The translations under genes were made by a program, and so were the position numbers. Shown piece by piece: positions 27,145 through 36,307 of a DNA stretch of 64,000 nt. Each line of letters starts with the position of its first letter. The stretch's first letter is position 1. The notes beneath the pieces are model-generated. The model was not told where the DNA came from, made no database searches, and saw nothing but the letters and a program-made list of their open reading frames with translations. The DNA is from Thalassotalea euphylliae (GTDB taxonomy: Bacteria; Pseudomonadota; Gammaproteobacteria; Enterobacterales; Alteromonadaceae): positions 3,658,001 to 3,722,000 of the forward strand of contig NZ_QUOV01000001.1 of assembly GCF_003390395.1 (NCBI RefSeq), read 5' to 3'.

Positions 27145-27783
27145 TTGTCTGACACACCATCTTTGATCCAAGCCAAGCAATTAACCTGCATTCGTGAAGA
27201 GCGCGTGCTGTTCGAGCACCTATCTTTCGCCATTCAGCCGGGAGAAATTGTCCAAGTGGCTGGCCCTAACGGCGCCGGAAAAACCAGCTTACTGCGTATT
27301 CTCGCTGGTTTGTCTATGCCATTTGAAGGCGATATTTTTTATAAAACTCACTCAATTCACGAACAACCTGAAGCTTACTGCCAAGATTTGCTTTATTTAG
27401 GCCATATGCCAGGTGTTAAAGCTGAGCTAAGTGCGCAAGAGAACTTAGCCTTTAATTTAGCGCTCAATGGTGAAGACCCAGAGCTCGCTGAAGAAACGTT
27501 ATCAAACGTTAACCTATTGGGGTTTGAAGACTGTTACGCATCGCATTTAAGTGCTGGCCAGCATCGTCGTATTGCATTGGCGAGGTTATGGCAAAACAAA
27601 GCCAAAGTGTGGATTTTAGACGAACCGTTTACCGCCATTGATAAACAAGGCGTTGCGGCACTTGAAGCATTGTTTGTTGCTCATGCAAAAGCAGGTGGCT
27701 GTGTGATATTAACGACACACCAAGATTTAGCGATTGATCCTGCCTTGGTTAAAACTATCGAACTTAGTTATAGGTTATTTTGA
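27145..27783 (+). CDS. ccmA: Heme exporter ATPase CcmA
   Basis: The ATPase of the CcmABCD complex, which releases oxidised holo-CcmE. The 212-residue protein begins with TTG (MSDTPSLIQAKQLTC). It has Walker A GPNGAGKTS, a signature LSAGQHRRIALARLW and Walker B VWILDEPFTAID. LSAGQ instead of LSGGQ is the usual CcmA form. The ribosome binding site is weak (TGAAG). Its stop is one base before the ccmB start. Confidence 0.95.
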   Translation: MSDTPSLIQAKQLTCIREERVLFEHLSFAIQPGEIVQVAGPNGAGKTSLLRILAGLSMPFEGDIFYKTHSIHEQPEAYCQDLLYLGHMPGVKAELSAQENLAFNLALNGEDPELAEETLSNVNLLGFEDCYASHLSAGQHRRIALARLWQNKAKVWILDEPFTAIDKQGVAALEALFVAHAKAGGCVILTTHQDLAIDPALVKTIELSYRLF

Positions 27784-27784
27784 T

Positions 27785-28492
27785 ATGACAAACGCATCGA
27801 ATCGCCAAGCAGGGGCATTGTCATACCGCCAAGCATTTATGTTAACGCTAAAACGCGATCTCATTATTGCCTTTCGTCATAAAGACGAAATGATTAACCC
27901 GCTGTTGTTTTTTATCATTGTGATCACTCTTTTCCCGCTGGGTATAGGTCCACAGCCCAATACACTGGCGAAAATAGCACCGGGGATTATTTGGGTATCG
28001 GCGTTATTGGCAACGCTACTGTCACTCGACCGTTTATTTAAAGCCGATCACAGCGACGGGTCACTGGAGCAAATGCTGATCAGCCCACAGCCACTGTTTA
28101 TTTTTACCTTGGCAAAAATTTGCGCGCACTGGCTGTTAACAGGCTTACCACTAATTTTAATCGCGCCACTGTTGGCGGTATTACTGCATTTACCCGAGCA
28201 AAGTTATTCGGCTTTAATGCTAACCCTATTGTTGGGTACGCCCGTATTAAGTTTTATTGGCGCAATTGGTGCAGCACTAACCGTGGGCATTAAAAAAGGC
28301 GGGGTGTTACTAAGTTTGATTGTGCTACCGCTTTATATTCCGGTGCTCATTTTTGCCACTAGTGCCATTGATACTGCGAGCTTAAGCTTACCCTACAATG
28401 GACAACTTGCTATAATTGCCGCGCTGTTTTTTGGTTCACTAACGCTTGCACCTTTTGCCGTTGGAGCCGCCTTAAAAGTGAGTACTAACTAA
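27785..28492 (+). CDS. ccmB: Heme exporter membrane protein CcmB
   Basis: The six-helix membrane partner of CcmA. I set the start at ATG 27785 (MTNASNRQAGALSYRQAF), just after the ccmA stop; the longer frame only overlaps ccmA. The product of 235 residues contains RDLIIAFRHKDEMINPLLFFIIVITLFPLGIGP and SLDRLFKADHSDGSLEQMLISP, both strongly conserved in CcmB. The ccmC ATG follows directly after its stop. Confidence 0.95.
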   Translation: MTNASNRQAGALSYRQAFMLTLKRDLIIAFRHKDEMINPLLFFIIVITLFPLGIGPQPNTLAKIAPGIIWVSALLATLLSLDRLFKADHSDGSLEQMLISPQPLFIFTLAKICAHWLLTGLPLILIAPLLAVLLHLPEQSYSALMLTLLLGTPVLSFIGAIGAALTVGIKKGGVLLSLIVLPLYIPVLIFATSAIDTASLSLPYNGQLAIIAALFFGSLTLAPFAVGAALKVSTN

Positions 28493-29281
28493 ATGTGGAA
28501 ATGGTTACACCCATACGCTAACCCTGAAGTGTCATACCACTTCACTGAAAAAATAAAACCTTGGTTTGGTTTAGCTAGCATTGTACTGCTCAGTACTGGT
28601 CTAGTTTGGGCACTATTGTTTGCGCCGGCAGACTACCAACAAGGTGACAGCTTTCGTATTTTCTACGTGCATGTACCCAGTGCCATCCTCTCAATGAGCT
28701 TATACGTTGCCATGGCCATTGCGGCACTTTCTAGCCTAGTGTGGCAAGTAAAACTGGCCGACGCCTCTGCGGCGGCACTGGCACCTATTGGCGCGGTGTT
28801 TACTGCAATCGCATTGTTAACCGGCGCCGCATGGGGTAAACCTATGTGGGGCACTTGGTGGGTATGGGATGCGCGCCTAACATCAGAGCTTATTTTATTA
28901 TTTTTGTACTTGGGCGTTATCGCATTGCACAACGCTTTCGATGACAAGCAAATGGCGGGTAAAGCCGCTGGTATCTTGTCGCTGGTAGGTGTGATTAATA
29001 TTCCGATCATCAAATATTCGGTTGAATGGTGGAACACGCTACACCAAGGTGCAACGGTGTCTAAACTCGGTATGCCAGCCATGGCACCTGAGATGTACTG
29101 GCCATTTTTGCTGTGCTTCTTTGGATTTGGCTGTTTAGCTGGCTACATTGCCTGTATTCGCTTTCAAACCGAAGTACTGTCACGCAATAAAATGCGCCCT
29201 TGGGTACGCACGCTCGTTACAGGTGATGACAATGCACCTCACCTTGCAACCAACAAGCAAGCAAACGCCGGAGGTAACTAA
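28493..29281 (+). CDS. ccmC: Heme transporter/handling protein CcmC
   Basis: CcmC presents heme to CcmE in the periplasm. At 262 residues it has six helices and the WWD motif MWGTWWVWDARLTSELILL between the third and fourth. Conserved His residues occur in the flanking loops (FYVHVPSA and VEWWNTLHQGA). The C-terminal ~20 residues are hydrophilic. The last base of its stop overlaps the ccmD ATG (TAATG). Confidence 0.96.
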   Translation: MWKWLHPYANPEVSYHFTEKIKPWFGLASIVLLSTGLVWALLFAPADYQQGDSFRIFYVHVPSAILSMSLYVAMAIAALSSLVWQVKLADASAAALAPIGAVFTAIALLTGAAWGKPMWGTWWVWDARLTSELILLFLYLGVIALHNAFDDKQMAGKAAGILSLVGVINIPIIKYSVEWWNTLHQGATVSKLGMPAMAPEMYWPFLLCFFGFGCLAGYIACIRFQTEVLSRNKMRPWVRTLVTGDDNAPHLATNKQANAGGN

Positions 29282-29499
29282 TGCAATTTGACAGTTTTTC
29301 TGCCTTCCTCGATATGGGTGGTTATGGCTTTTTTGTTTGGTTAAGCTATGGCGCGTCAATCGTGCTATTTTTGCTGTTGATTGTTAGTAGCCTCAAAGCG
29401 AGCAAAGCAATTAAAGGGCAAATTGCTAGCCAAATTAAACGTGAACAAAAATTAAAACTTGCCGCTGAGCAACAAGCAGCCCAACAGGCAAAAAGCTAA
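29281..29499 (+). CDS. ccmD: Heme exporter small subunit CcmD
   Basis: A 72-residue single-helix protein that stabilises the CcmC-CcmE heme adduct and aids its release. It opens MQFDSFSAFLDMGGYGFFVWLSYG, with the conserved GGY-FVW-SY pattern at the start of the helix, then a Lys/Gln-rich cytosolic tail. GGAGG lies six bases before the ATG. Confidence 0.93.
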   Translation: MQFDSFSAFLDMGGYGFFVWLSYGASIVLFLLLIVSSLKASKAIKGQIASQIKREQKLKLAAEQQAAQQAKS

Positions 29500-29535
29500 G
29501 CTCTGGCAATAAAAAAGGTAATAAAGAGGTAACGC

Positions 29536-30048
29536 ATGAATCCTAGAAGGAAAAAACGATTAACCATCGTTGTCGCCGTTTTATCAGGATTAGGTGTCGT
29601 CGCAGGGCTAATTCTGTACGCGCTTAGCCAAAATATCGATTTATTTTATAAACCTTCTGAAATCCATTACGGCAAAGAAGATACAGGCTTAAAAGCACAA
29701 ATCGGTCAGCGACTTCGTGTGGGTGGCTTAGTGGTGCCAGAAACAGTTAACCGTGATCCTGACAGCTTAAAAGTCACCTTTAGACTCGCTGATATGAAAA
29801 TGCCGATTAGCTTTGATGCGAATGACCCTATGATCACCGTTAAGTACGATGGTATCTTGCCTGACTTGTTCCGTGAAGGACAAGGTATTGTGGCTAACGG
29901 CGTACTAACCGATGGCTTTATTATTCAGGCCTCTGAAGTTTTGGCAAAGCATGACGAGAACTACATGCCAAAAGAGTTGGCTGACGCAGCGGGCACTATG
30001 CACCAAAAGCCTAGCTATAGTGGCAAGCAGTTAGAGAGTTCGAATTAA
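29536..30048 (+). CDS. ccmE: Heme chaperone CcmE
   Basis: CcmE carries heme covalently from CcmC to CcmF in the periplasm. It has a short cytosolic start ([10 protein letters not shown]), one membrane anchor (about 10-30) and an OB-fold beta-barrel. The heme-binding His and the neighbouring Tyr lie in [12 protein letters not shown] near the end. At 170 residues it is the normal size. It is the last gene of ccmABCDE and is followed by a strong terminator. Confidence 0.96.
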   Translation: MNPRRKKRLTIVVAVLSGLGVVAGLILYALSQNIDLFYKPSEIHYGKEDTGLKAQIGQRLRVGGLVVPETVNRDPDSLKVTFRLADMKMPISFDANDPMITVKYDGILPDLFREGQGIVANGVLTDGFIIQASEVLAKHDENYMPKELADAAGTMHQKPSYSGKQLESSN

Positions 30049-30115
30049 GCACAGTCGCGAATCACAATTCGCTCTGCAATGTAGTCAACAATTCGCCCAA
30101 CTATTCACCCAATAA

Positions 30116-30140
30116 AAAAACCGGCATTTAGCCGGTTTTT
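30116..30140 (+). terminator. ccmE terminator
   Basis: AAAAACCGGC (30116-30125) pairs perfectly with GCCGGTTTTT (30131-30140) around ATTTA. The MITE-like element begins three bases later. Confidence 0.93.
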
Positions 30141-30142
30141 AC

Positions 30143-30285
30143 TAGGGCGTGTTGATCTTTCGAGATTGAATTTTCTGCTGTGTTGGCACTTATTTATGGA
30201 GAATGACTACACTGCACAAGTGCCGCCTTGTATAAAACCCAAACAGACTGCTGCAAAAACAACCCTGAAAGATCAACACGCCCTA
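30143..30285. mobile_element. 143-bp MITE-like element, copy 1
   Basis: The ends are perfect 19-bp inverted repeats: TAGGGCGTGTTGATCTTTC at 30143-30161 and its complement at 30267-30285. The outermost TA on each side suggests a TA target duplication, a pattern known for Tc1/mariner-IS630 and some IS5-group elements. It has no coding capacity. About 110 bp of the right part are nearly identical to copy 2 at 58.8 kb. It sits between the ccmE terminator and the sapC 3' end and disrupts no gene. The parent transposase is not in the window. Confidence 0.85.
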
Positions 30286-30301
30286 ATTGTTCGAACAACA
30301 A

Positions 30302-31006
30302 TTACGTTGTTTTGTTTTTCAATTTCGCTAAGTTATTAAACTGCTGCATTGATAATAGGTGCGCGTAAATCGGCGATAGGTAACCGCGCTTCTTCATTTC
30401 TAAGAAGTCTTCATCAGGTAGGGCATTAAGCTTTTTCTCGTCAATAAGGTGAATACCATTTAACTGACGTTTTTGGCCGTTTACTTCTAGGTTCAGCGTT
30501 TGCTCAACGATCAACGCTTTCTCTACTAGGAAATTAACAAAACCTTTAGTAATAAAAGTATTTTCAAAGTACTTACCTAATGCATTTTTACGCTGCTCTA
30601 AATACTGGGTTTCTTCACCAGCCTCAGTAAACAATGCCTCACCTTCAGTGCCATTAAGCACTTCATCCGTTTCTGAAATAACCAATTGCATTTGCTCTGG
30701 GTTATCTTGTGCAGGCATTAATGCAAACGGATGGTGCATGATTACCGCTGGTACATAGCTCGCAAGCCATTGTTGGCCATAAAACAAGTTTTCACCTTGT
30801 TCAAAGCCTAATATTGCCACTGGCGTAAACTCACCTGTTTCAGAGTTTTTCACGAATACAATTGGCATTTCTGCAGCCGTGCTAGCAAATTCGTGAACGA
30901 TAAGTGGCACAATTTGCTCTTTTTCAACGTGAGCAAAATGACGTGATGGGTTAATTTTTACTTTACCGTGGTCAACAGCGTTGAGCGGCCTAACAGGTGC
31001 AGGCAT
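30302..31006 (-). CDS. SapC family protein
   Basis: A 234-residue cytosolic protein of the SapC family, found widely in marine Alteromonadales and Caulobacterales, often near TonB receptors and flavin-dependent halogenases. Despite the name it is not the SapC peptide permease of enteric bacteria. It opens MPAPVRPLNAVDHGKVKI and contains HFAHVEKEQIVPLIVHEFA, GFEQGENLF and WLASYVPAVIMHHPFAL, the recognisable family core. No biochemical role is established. It is 109 bp downstream of the TetR gene on the same strand, with a MITE just beyond its stop. Confidence 0.85.
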   Translation of the reverse strand: MPAPVRPLNAVDHGKVKINPSRHFAHVEKEQIVPLIVHEFASTAAEMPIVFVKNSETGEFTPVAILGFEQGENLFYGQQWLASYVPAVIMHHPFALMPAQDNPEQMQLVISETDEVLNGTEGEALFTEAGEETQYLEQRKNALGKYFENTFITKGFVNFLVEKALIVEQTLNLEVNGQKRQLNGIHLIDEKKLNALPDEDFLEMKKRGYLSPIYAHLLSMQQFNNLAKLKNKTT

Positions 31007-31115
31007 AAAGGATCCTTTAAAACGATTAGAATAATTTTAATGACAGCGTTATAGCAAAATGTGAAGCGAATGTAACCCTGAATATTGGGAATTCTTAAAG
31101 CAAGGTTATCGCAAC

Positions 31116-31727
31116 TTATTCCGGGCTGTAGCCCCGTAAAAAGAAATCTACACTGTCAGATAAATATTCATCAATTTCTGCGTTAGAAAGCTGCTTAGGC
31201 GTATTAAACTCAACACGGCCCCAAGCTTCACCTTTCATCAGCAGTAAGAACTGCACCGCTGCTGTGTGAGGTGCTTTAATACTGATCAACTGACGCGCAT
31301 TGAGCTCTGCTAACAGTTTTGCGACATCTGCCGTTAAGCGCTCTGGGCCAGCCTGGTAGAAGAGTTCCGATAGTTGCGGGTACTTTTTTGATTCATAAGC
31401 ACAAATTTTGTGAACGGCAAGCGCCTCTTTGGACGTAACCATAAGAAAAAATCGCTTTGCAACGGCAAGTAAAGCGGATTTGGGATCTGACAAGTCGATG
31501 TGGTTAATGTCTAGCAAACCTGAGGTATCACACTTTTGTTCAATGGCAGCAGCAAACAATTCCTCTTTTGAGCCAAAGTGGCTATAGACTGTTTGTTTAG
31601 ACACATTTGCATGTTGCGCGATGAGCGCCATACTCGTGGCATGATAGCCCTGCTCAGTGAATAGCTCAGTGGCAGCGTTAAGAATTTGCTGCTGCTTGGT
31701 TCGGTTTCGACTGCGAGGTTTAGTCAT
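31116..31727 (-). CDS. TetR-family repressor divergent from RND efflux genes
   Basis: A 203-residue AcrR-type regulator. The N-terminal helix-turn-helix reads ILNAATELFTEQGYHATSMALIAQHANVSKQTVYSHFGSKEELF. The C-terminal ligand pocket is less conserved (TetR_C type with VQFLLLMKGEAWGR). It is transcribed away from the membrane-fusion and RND genes at 31951-36173 and most likely represses them; two matching dyads lie in the shared intergenic region. The effector is unknown. Confidence 0.9.
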   Translation of the reverse strand: MTKPRSRNRTKQQQILNAATELFTEQGYHATSMALIAQHANVSKQTVYSHFGSKEELFAAAIEQKCDTSGLLDINHIDLSDPKSALLAVAKRFFLMVTSKEALAVHKICAYESKKYPQLSELFYQAGPERLTADVAKLLAELNARQLISIKAPHTAAVQFLLLMKGEAWGRVEFNTPKQLSNAEIDEYLSDSVDFFLRGYSPE

Positions 31728-31836
31728 CGTGCGTGCCGTTATACTTAAAGTTTGTTTGCATTGCCTTTATTTGCGTGGTGTTTATTTGCATAGCGTTAAT
31801 GTGCAAAGTGAAACATTAATAATACTGTAGCTAAAG

Positions 31837-31892
31837 TAGACTAGACAGTCCAGTACACTTCATCTAGACTGAATAGACTGAGCAGTCCAGTA
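31837..31892. promoter_or_regulatory. Two candidate TetR operators
   Basis: The pattern TAGACT-N4-AGTCCAGTA occurs at 31837-31855 and 31874-31892, 37 bp apart. Each contains an inner dyad GACT-N4-AGTC, typical of a dimer site. A third TAGACT half-site lies at 31865-31870. The sites lie between the divergent repressor and the efflux genes, about 60-115 bp before the efflux start. Confidence 0.55.
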
Positions 31893-31950
31893 AAGACTAA
31901 TTTATTAGCAAATGCCAGTTAGTGGCAAAAGCATATGGATAAGGATGGTT

Positions 31951-33078
31951 ATGAATAACGCTAATTCAGCTAGCACTTGGTTGAAACTAAACATTTGGCA
32001 GAAATTAGCCATTGCAATAACAGCGGTCGTTAGTGTTACCTCTTGCTCAGAGCAGGCTGTCGGCAAGCCAGACGATACCCCTTACCTTCACGCCGCAAGC
32101 ATCGAGCAGATCAACCAACAAACTAGCTATACCATTACCCGCGAGTACATCGGCGAAATTGCCGCTAAGCAACAAACTAGGCTAAGTTTTGAGTTTGGTG
32201 GTCGCGTTACTGAAGTGATTAAAGACAGTGGTGATGCCATTAAAGCAGGCGAATTACTTGCCAGTCTAGACGTTGAACTGCTTAATATTCGCGCCTACGA
32301 GCTAAAAGCACAAATCGCGCAAGTTGAGGCGCAACTCACCTTGAACCAAGCAAACTTGGCAAGAGTTAAGTCCCTAATCAGTAAACAATATGCGTCCGAG
32401 CAAAATATAGACGAACTAGAAGCGCAGTATGGCGTGTTAACCGCAAATAAGGATGCCTTAGTAGCCTCTTATGATGCCTTGAGTTACCAAATCGCAAAAG
32501 CCGAGTTGCGCGCTCCGTATGATGGTATTGTCAACGAACGTATTGTTTCTCAAGGTGAATTAGTCAGTCCAGGCTCGCCAGCCTTTACTGTATTCAAACA
32601 AAGCCAGCAAGAGATCACCATCGGCGTACCCGCCAAAGTTGCTGCCAGTTTAACGCTTGGTGAGCAGCTACCTGTCACCATCGCCCAGCAACAAAATACC
32701 GCGACGATTAAAGCCATTGGGCAACAAATCAATCCAACTACTCGAACTGTTAATATCCGTTTAGTACTTGATCAAGCCCAGCAGAACGTAAGCGGTTTAA
32801 TTACCCGTGTTGCCATCAAGCAAGAAATTGCTCAAGCAGGTTATTGGTTGCCACTTACTGCCATTACCGATGGGGTTCGCGGTCAATGGAATATCTATGC
32901 AGCGGTTGAGCAAAACAGTCATTTTGTCATCAAGCCATATACTGTCAATGTTGTGCATACAACTGACTCGATGGCTTACATCACTGGCCTAGATGAAACT
33001 AAGATAGCCATTGTCGAGGAAGGCCTTCATCGCTATGTACCCGGCCAAGTCGTCAGAGCTGCTGGAGCTGAACAATGA
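31951..33078 (+). CDS. RND efflux membrane-fusion (periplasmic adaptor) lipoprotein
   Basis: The adaptor that joins an RND pump to an outer-membrane channel. I chose ATG 31951, with AAGG six bases upstream; the frame from 31912 has no ribosome binding site. The product of 375 residues has a lipobox VTSC following a hydrophobic stretch, so it is probably an inner-membrane lipoprotein like AcrA. It has the lipoyl/barrel-sandwich halves (FEFGGRVTEVIKDSGDAIKAGELLASLD and AELRAPYDGIVNERIVSQGELV), a coiled-coil hairpin between them (about 100-165) and the beta-barrel with GQQINPTTRTVNIRL. It overlaps the pump gene by four bases (ATGA). No outer-membrane channel gene is adjacent. Confidence 0.92.
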   Translation: MNNANSASTWLKLNIWQKLAIAITAVVSVTSCSEQAVGKPDDTPYLHAASIEQINQQTSYTITREYIGEIAAKQQTRLSFEFGGRVTEVIKDSGDAIKAGELLASLDVELLNIRAYELKAQIAQVEAQLTLNQANLARVKSLISKQYASEQNIDELEAQYGVLTANKDALVASYDALSYQIAKAELRAPYDGIVNERIVSQGELVSPGSPAFTVFKQSQQEITIGVPAKVAASLTLGEQLPVTIAQQQNTATIKAIGQQINPTTRTVNIRLVLDQAQQNVSGLITRVAIKQEIAQAGYWLPLTAITDGVRGQWNIYAAVEQNSHFVIKPYTVNVVHTTDSMAYITGLDETKIAIVEEGLHRYVPGQVVRAAGAEQ

Positions 33079-36000
33079 TCCGTTCATTTGTTCGCAATGG
33101 CCGCGTAATGTCGCTGGTTATTGCCTTACTGATAGTTTCGGGCCTTGGCGCACTTTCCACATTACCGAGAACCGAAGACCCGCATATTGAAAACCGTAAC
33201 GCCAGCGTGCTGACTCGTATGCCTGGTGCAAGTGCCGAGCGAATTGAGGTACTAATTACTGAGAAAATCGAACAGAAACTGCGGAAAATACCTGAAATTG
33301 ACCTCATTACCTCAACATCTAGGCCAAGCCTTTCCGTTGTTCAAATCAAACTTAAAGATGAGATTGTCAATACCCGCCCAATATGGTCTCGAATTCGCGA
33401 TTTAATTGCGGAAGTTGAACCTGAATTACCTAAAGGCTCGCTCTCGCCAACGTTAGAAGACGATCGAGGCTACGCCTATACCCAGCTCATCGCGTTAAAC
33501 TGGCAACAACAAGGCGAGCCTGACATTGCCAGCCTAGGCCGCTACGCTAATGATTTACAAAACCGCTTAAGGCTTATCCCTGGCACCGATATCGTCACAA
33601 TATTCGGACAGGGGGAGGAAGAAATCCTAGTTGAAGTTGATGACAATAAAAGTGCTCAACTTAAACTAAGCTCTGCGCAAATTTCTCAAAAAATACTGAT
33701 GGCAGATGCCAAAGTCGCAGCAGGTCAACTGGTTAACACTAACAATCAAATGCAAGTAGAGCTAACGGGAGCACTCGAAACTGTTGAGCGAATACGCAAT
33801 ATTCCCTTAAAAAAGAATGAGCACGGCGGCTTAATCACCTTAGGAGATATTGCTGAAGTTGATAAAACGCTGACTTGGCCAGCTCGTGAAATTACATTAG
33901 TAAATAACCAAGCGTCGCTGGTTGTCGCCACACGAATGCTGCCTGACTTACGCATCGATAAGTGGACTAAAGAAGTAGAAGCAGCGCTTGAAGAATATAA
34001 AGCTAAGCTACCGTCCTCAATTGAGCTAGAAGTGCTCTTCGATCAAAACACCTACACGGAAACTCGCCTAGGCGAATTGGTCAGCAATATTGCGCTAGGC
34101 TTTGTGCTTATCTCCTTAGTATTGCTGGTTACCCTGGGTTGGCGCAGCGCAGCAATTGTTGCAACCTCATTGCCATTAACCGTATTTTTCACGCTCGCTG
34201 TCATGAATATTTATGGTTTGCCGATTCATCAAATGTCGGTAACCGGCTTAGTTGTGGCATTAGGCATTATGGTTGATAACGCGATTGTAATGACGGATAC
34301 GATCCAATTTAAACGCCAGCAAGGTATGCGACGCCTAGACAGTGTTGCTTACGCCGTTAAACACTTATGGCTGCCGTTATTAGGCTCAACCGTAACCACA
34401 ATATTAGCCTTTATGCCTGTCGTACTCATGCCTGGGCCAGCTGGCGAATTTGTCGGTGGTATTGCGCTCAGTGTTATCTTTTCACTGATAGGCTCTTATA
34501 TTATTTCCCACACTATCGTTGCTGGCCTTGCCGGTCGTTTTGTCGCCAAGAAAATGGGCGATAAGCACGTTTGGTATAACTCAGGCATTAAACTGACGCA
34601 TCTTAGTAAGACATTTGAAAAAAGTGTCAACCTTGCCCTCAACTATCGCAGGACAGCGGTTATTACCGTGTTTTGCTTACCGCTATTTGGCTTTATTGCA
34701 GCGCAACATTTAACAGAGCAATTTTTTCCGCCTTCGGATCGGGATATGTTTCAAATCGAGCTCTTTATGCCCGCACAAAGCAGTATCGATAATACTCGCG
34801 CTAAAGCAGAGCAAGTCAGCCAATACCTATATCAGCTAGAAGGTATCGACAAAGTACGCTGGTTTATCGGCAAGAATGCACCGTCGTTTTACTACAACAT
34901 GATCCCCAATAAAGACGGACTGCAAAACTATGCCCAAGGAATGATCACCGCTGTTGATTTTAAAGCCGCGAATAGACTGCTCCCCATTATTCAGCGAGAG
35001 CTTGACGACATGTTTCCCGGTGCACAAATTTTGCTGCGTAAACTTGAACAAGGGCCCCCGTTCAATGCCCCTGTTGAACTGCGTATTTTCGGACCAAACT
35101 TAGATACGCTCAAAACCATTGGCGATGAAGTGCGCCGAATTATGATGGCAACAGAAGACGTTGTTCACACCCGCGCAACATTGCAACCAGGCACCCCAAA
35201 GGTATGGGTGCAAACCGACGAGTATGCGGCAGCATTAACAGGTTTAAACTTGGTCGATATTGCCCAGCAAATGAGCCAATCGTTATCTGGCTTAGTCAAT
35301 GGCTCAGTTATTGAAGCAACGGAATCTATTCCTGTACGCGTGCGCATTAGCAATGAGGCGCGTAATGAGTTAGTTGATGTTGCTAATGTTAATTTACTTG
35401 CGGCTAATGGTACTGCCATGGTGCCGCTAACAGCCCTGTCTGAGCTAACGATTAAGCCTTCACGTGGCGCTATTCCACATCGTGACGGGATGCGTGTTAA
35501 TGTCATCGAAGGCTATTTACGCGCAGGTATATTGCCCTCTGTGGTGCTAAACCGCGTTCAACAAAATATGGCCAATGCCAATTTTAATATTCCAAGTGGC
35601 TACCGTATTGAGGTTGGCGGAGAGTCTGCTGAGCGCGACACGGCCGTTGGCAAACTACTCGCGAGTATTGGCGTTATCCTTACCTTGCTAGTGACTGTGG
35701 TCGTGCTGTCGTTCAATTCATTTAGAATCAGCGCTATTATTTTTCTCACAGCCTTCCAATCGATTGGCTTAGGCTTATTAAGTGTTTACCTATTTAATCA
35801 CCCATTTGGCTTTACGGTAATTATTGGTTTATTAGGTTTGATGGGCCTCGCCATCAATGCAGCTATTGTTATTATTGCTGAGCTCAAAGCAGATCCACTT
35901 GCCGTTCAAGGAGATAAACAAGCCATTGTTAAAGGTGTGCAAAATTGTACTCGCCATATCACATCGACAACCATTACGACGGTTGGTGGTTTCCTGCCGT

Positions 36001-36173
36001 TAATATTGGCAGGTGGGGGTTTTTGGCCGCCATTTGCTATCGCGATTGCCGGCGGTACTGTGCTAACGACCTTGTTGTCGTTCTATTTTGTGCCTGCTGC
36101 ATTTTCATTGTTTAGCTGTAAAACGCCATTCGAGCTAACCGAGCAAGGTGCTCACAGCAGTATTAATACGTAG
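33075..36173 (+). CDS. RND family efflux transporter permease
   Basis: A 1032-residue inner-membrane pump of the AcrB type driven by protons. It has the first helix (MSLVIALLIVSGLGALSTLP), large periplasmic loops and 12 membrane segments in two repeats. The fourth helix reads GLVVALGIMVDNAIVMTD: one of the two neighbouring Asp residues of AcrB is Asn here, which is common in this subfamily. LPRTEDPHIENR after the first helix is typical of uncharacterised HAE-like pumps. It forms an operon with the adaptor gene and is probably controlled by the divergent TetR. The substrate is unknown. A terminator follows. Confidence 0.93.
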   Translation: MIRSFVRNGRVMSLVIALLIVSGLGALSTLPRTEDPHIENRNASVLTRMPGASAERIEVLITEKIEQKLRKIPEIDLITSTSRPSLSVVQIKLKDEIVNTRPIWSRIRDLIAEVEPELPKGSLSPTLEDDRGYAYTQLIALNWQQQGEPDIASLGRYANDLQNRLRLIPGTDIVTIFGQGEEEILVEVDDNKSAQLKLSSAQISQKILMADAKVAAGQLVNTNNQMQVELTGALETVERIRNIPLKKNEHGGLITLGDIAEVDKTLTWPAREITLVNNQASLVVATRMLPDLRIDKWTKEVEAALEEYKAKLPSSIELEVLFDQNTYTETRLGELVSNIALGFVLISLVLLVTLGWRSAAIVATSLPLTVFFTLAVMNIYGLPIHQMSVTGLVVALGIMVDNAIVMTDTIQFKRQQGMRRLDSVAYAVKHLWLPLLGSTVTTILAFMPVVLMPGPAGEFVGGIALSVIFSLIGSYIISHTIVAGLAGRFVAKKMGDKHVWYNSGIKLTHLSKTFEKSVNLALNYRRTAVITVFCLPLFGFIAAQHLTEQFFPPSDRDMFQIELFMPAQSSIDNTRAKAEQVSQYLYQLEGIDKVRWFIGKNAPSFYYNMIPNKDGLQNYAQGMITAVDFKAANRLLPIIQRELDDMFPGAQILLRKLEQGPPFNAPVELRIFGPNLDTLKTIGDEVRRIMMATEDVVHTRATLQPGTPKVWVQTDEYAAALTGLNLVDIAQQMSQSLSGLVNGSVIEATESIPVRVRISNEARNELVDVANVNLLAANGTAMVPLTALSELTIKPSRGAIPHRDGMRVNVIEGYLRAGILPSVVLNRVQQNMANANFNIPSGYRIEVGGESAERDTAVGKLLASIGVILTLLVTVVVLSFNSFRISAIIFLTAFQSIGLGLLSVYLFNHPFGFTVIIGLLGLMGLAINAAIVIIAELKADPLAVQGDKQAIVKGVQNCTRHITSTTITTVGGFLPLILAGGGFWPPFAIAIAGGTVLTTLLSFYFVPAAFSLFSCKTPFELTEQGAHSSINT

Positions 36174-36225
36174 TGTTTATTAGGGCGTGTTAATACAGAT
36201 TGAAAATAGCTAGCGACAAATACAA

Positions 36226-36264
36226 AAAAGAGCCAAGTTCAAATGAACTTCGCTCTTTTTTGCA
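36226..36264. terminator. Bidirectional terminator after the RND gene
   Basis: AAAAAAGAG and AAGTTC on the left pair with GAACTT and CTCTTTTTT on the right, with small mismatches, around AAAT. A/T tracts flank both sides. It lies between the convergent RND gene and the 52-aa membrane protein gene. Confidence 0.85.
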
Positions 36265-36307
36265 TATGTCCCAAATTGCGGGGATTGATATTGCAGTGTT
36301 TTGAGAT

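Noticed and set aside
36181..36193. TAGGGCGTGTTAA after the RND gene resembling a MITE end
   Set aside because: Only about 11-12 bases match, there is no partner end and no internal homology; chance or an old remnant.
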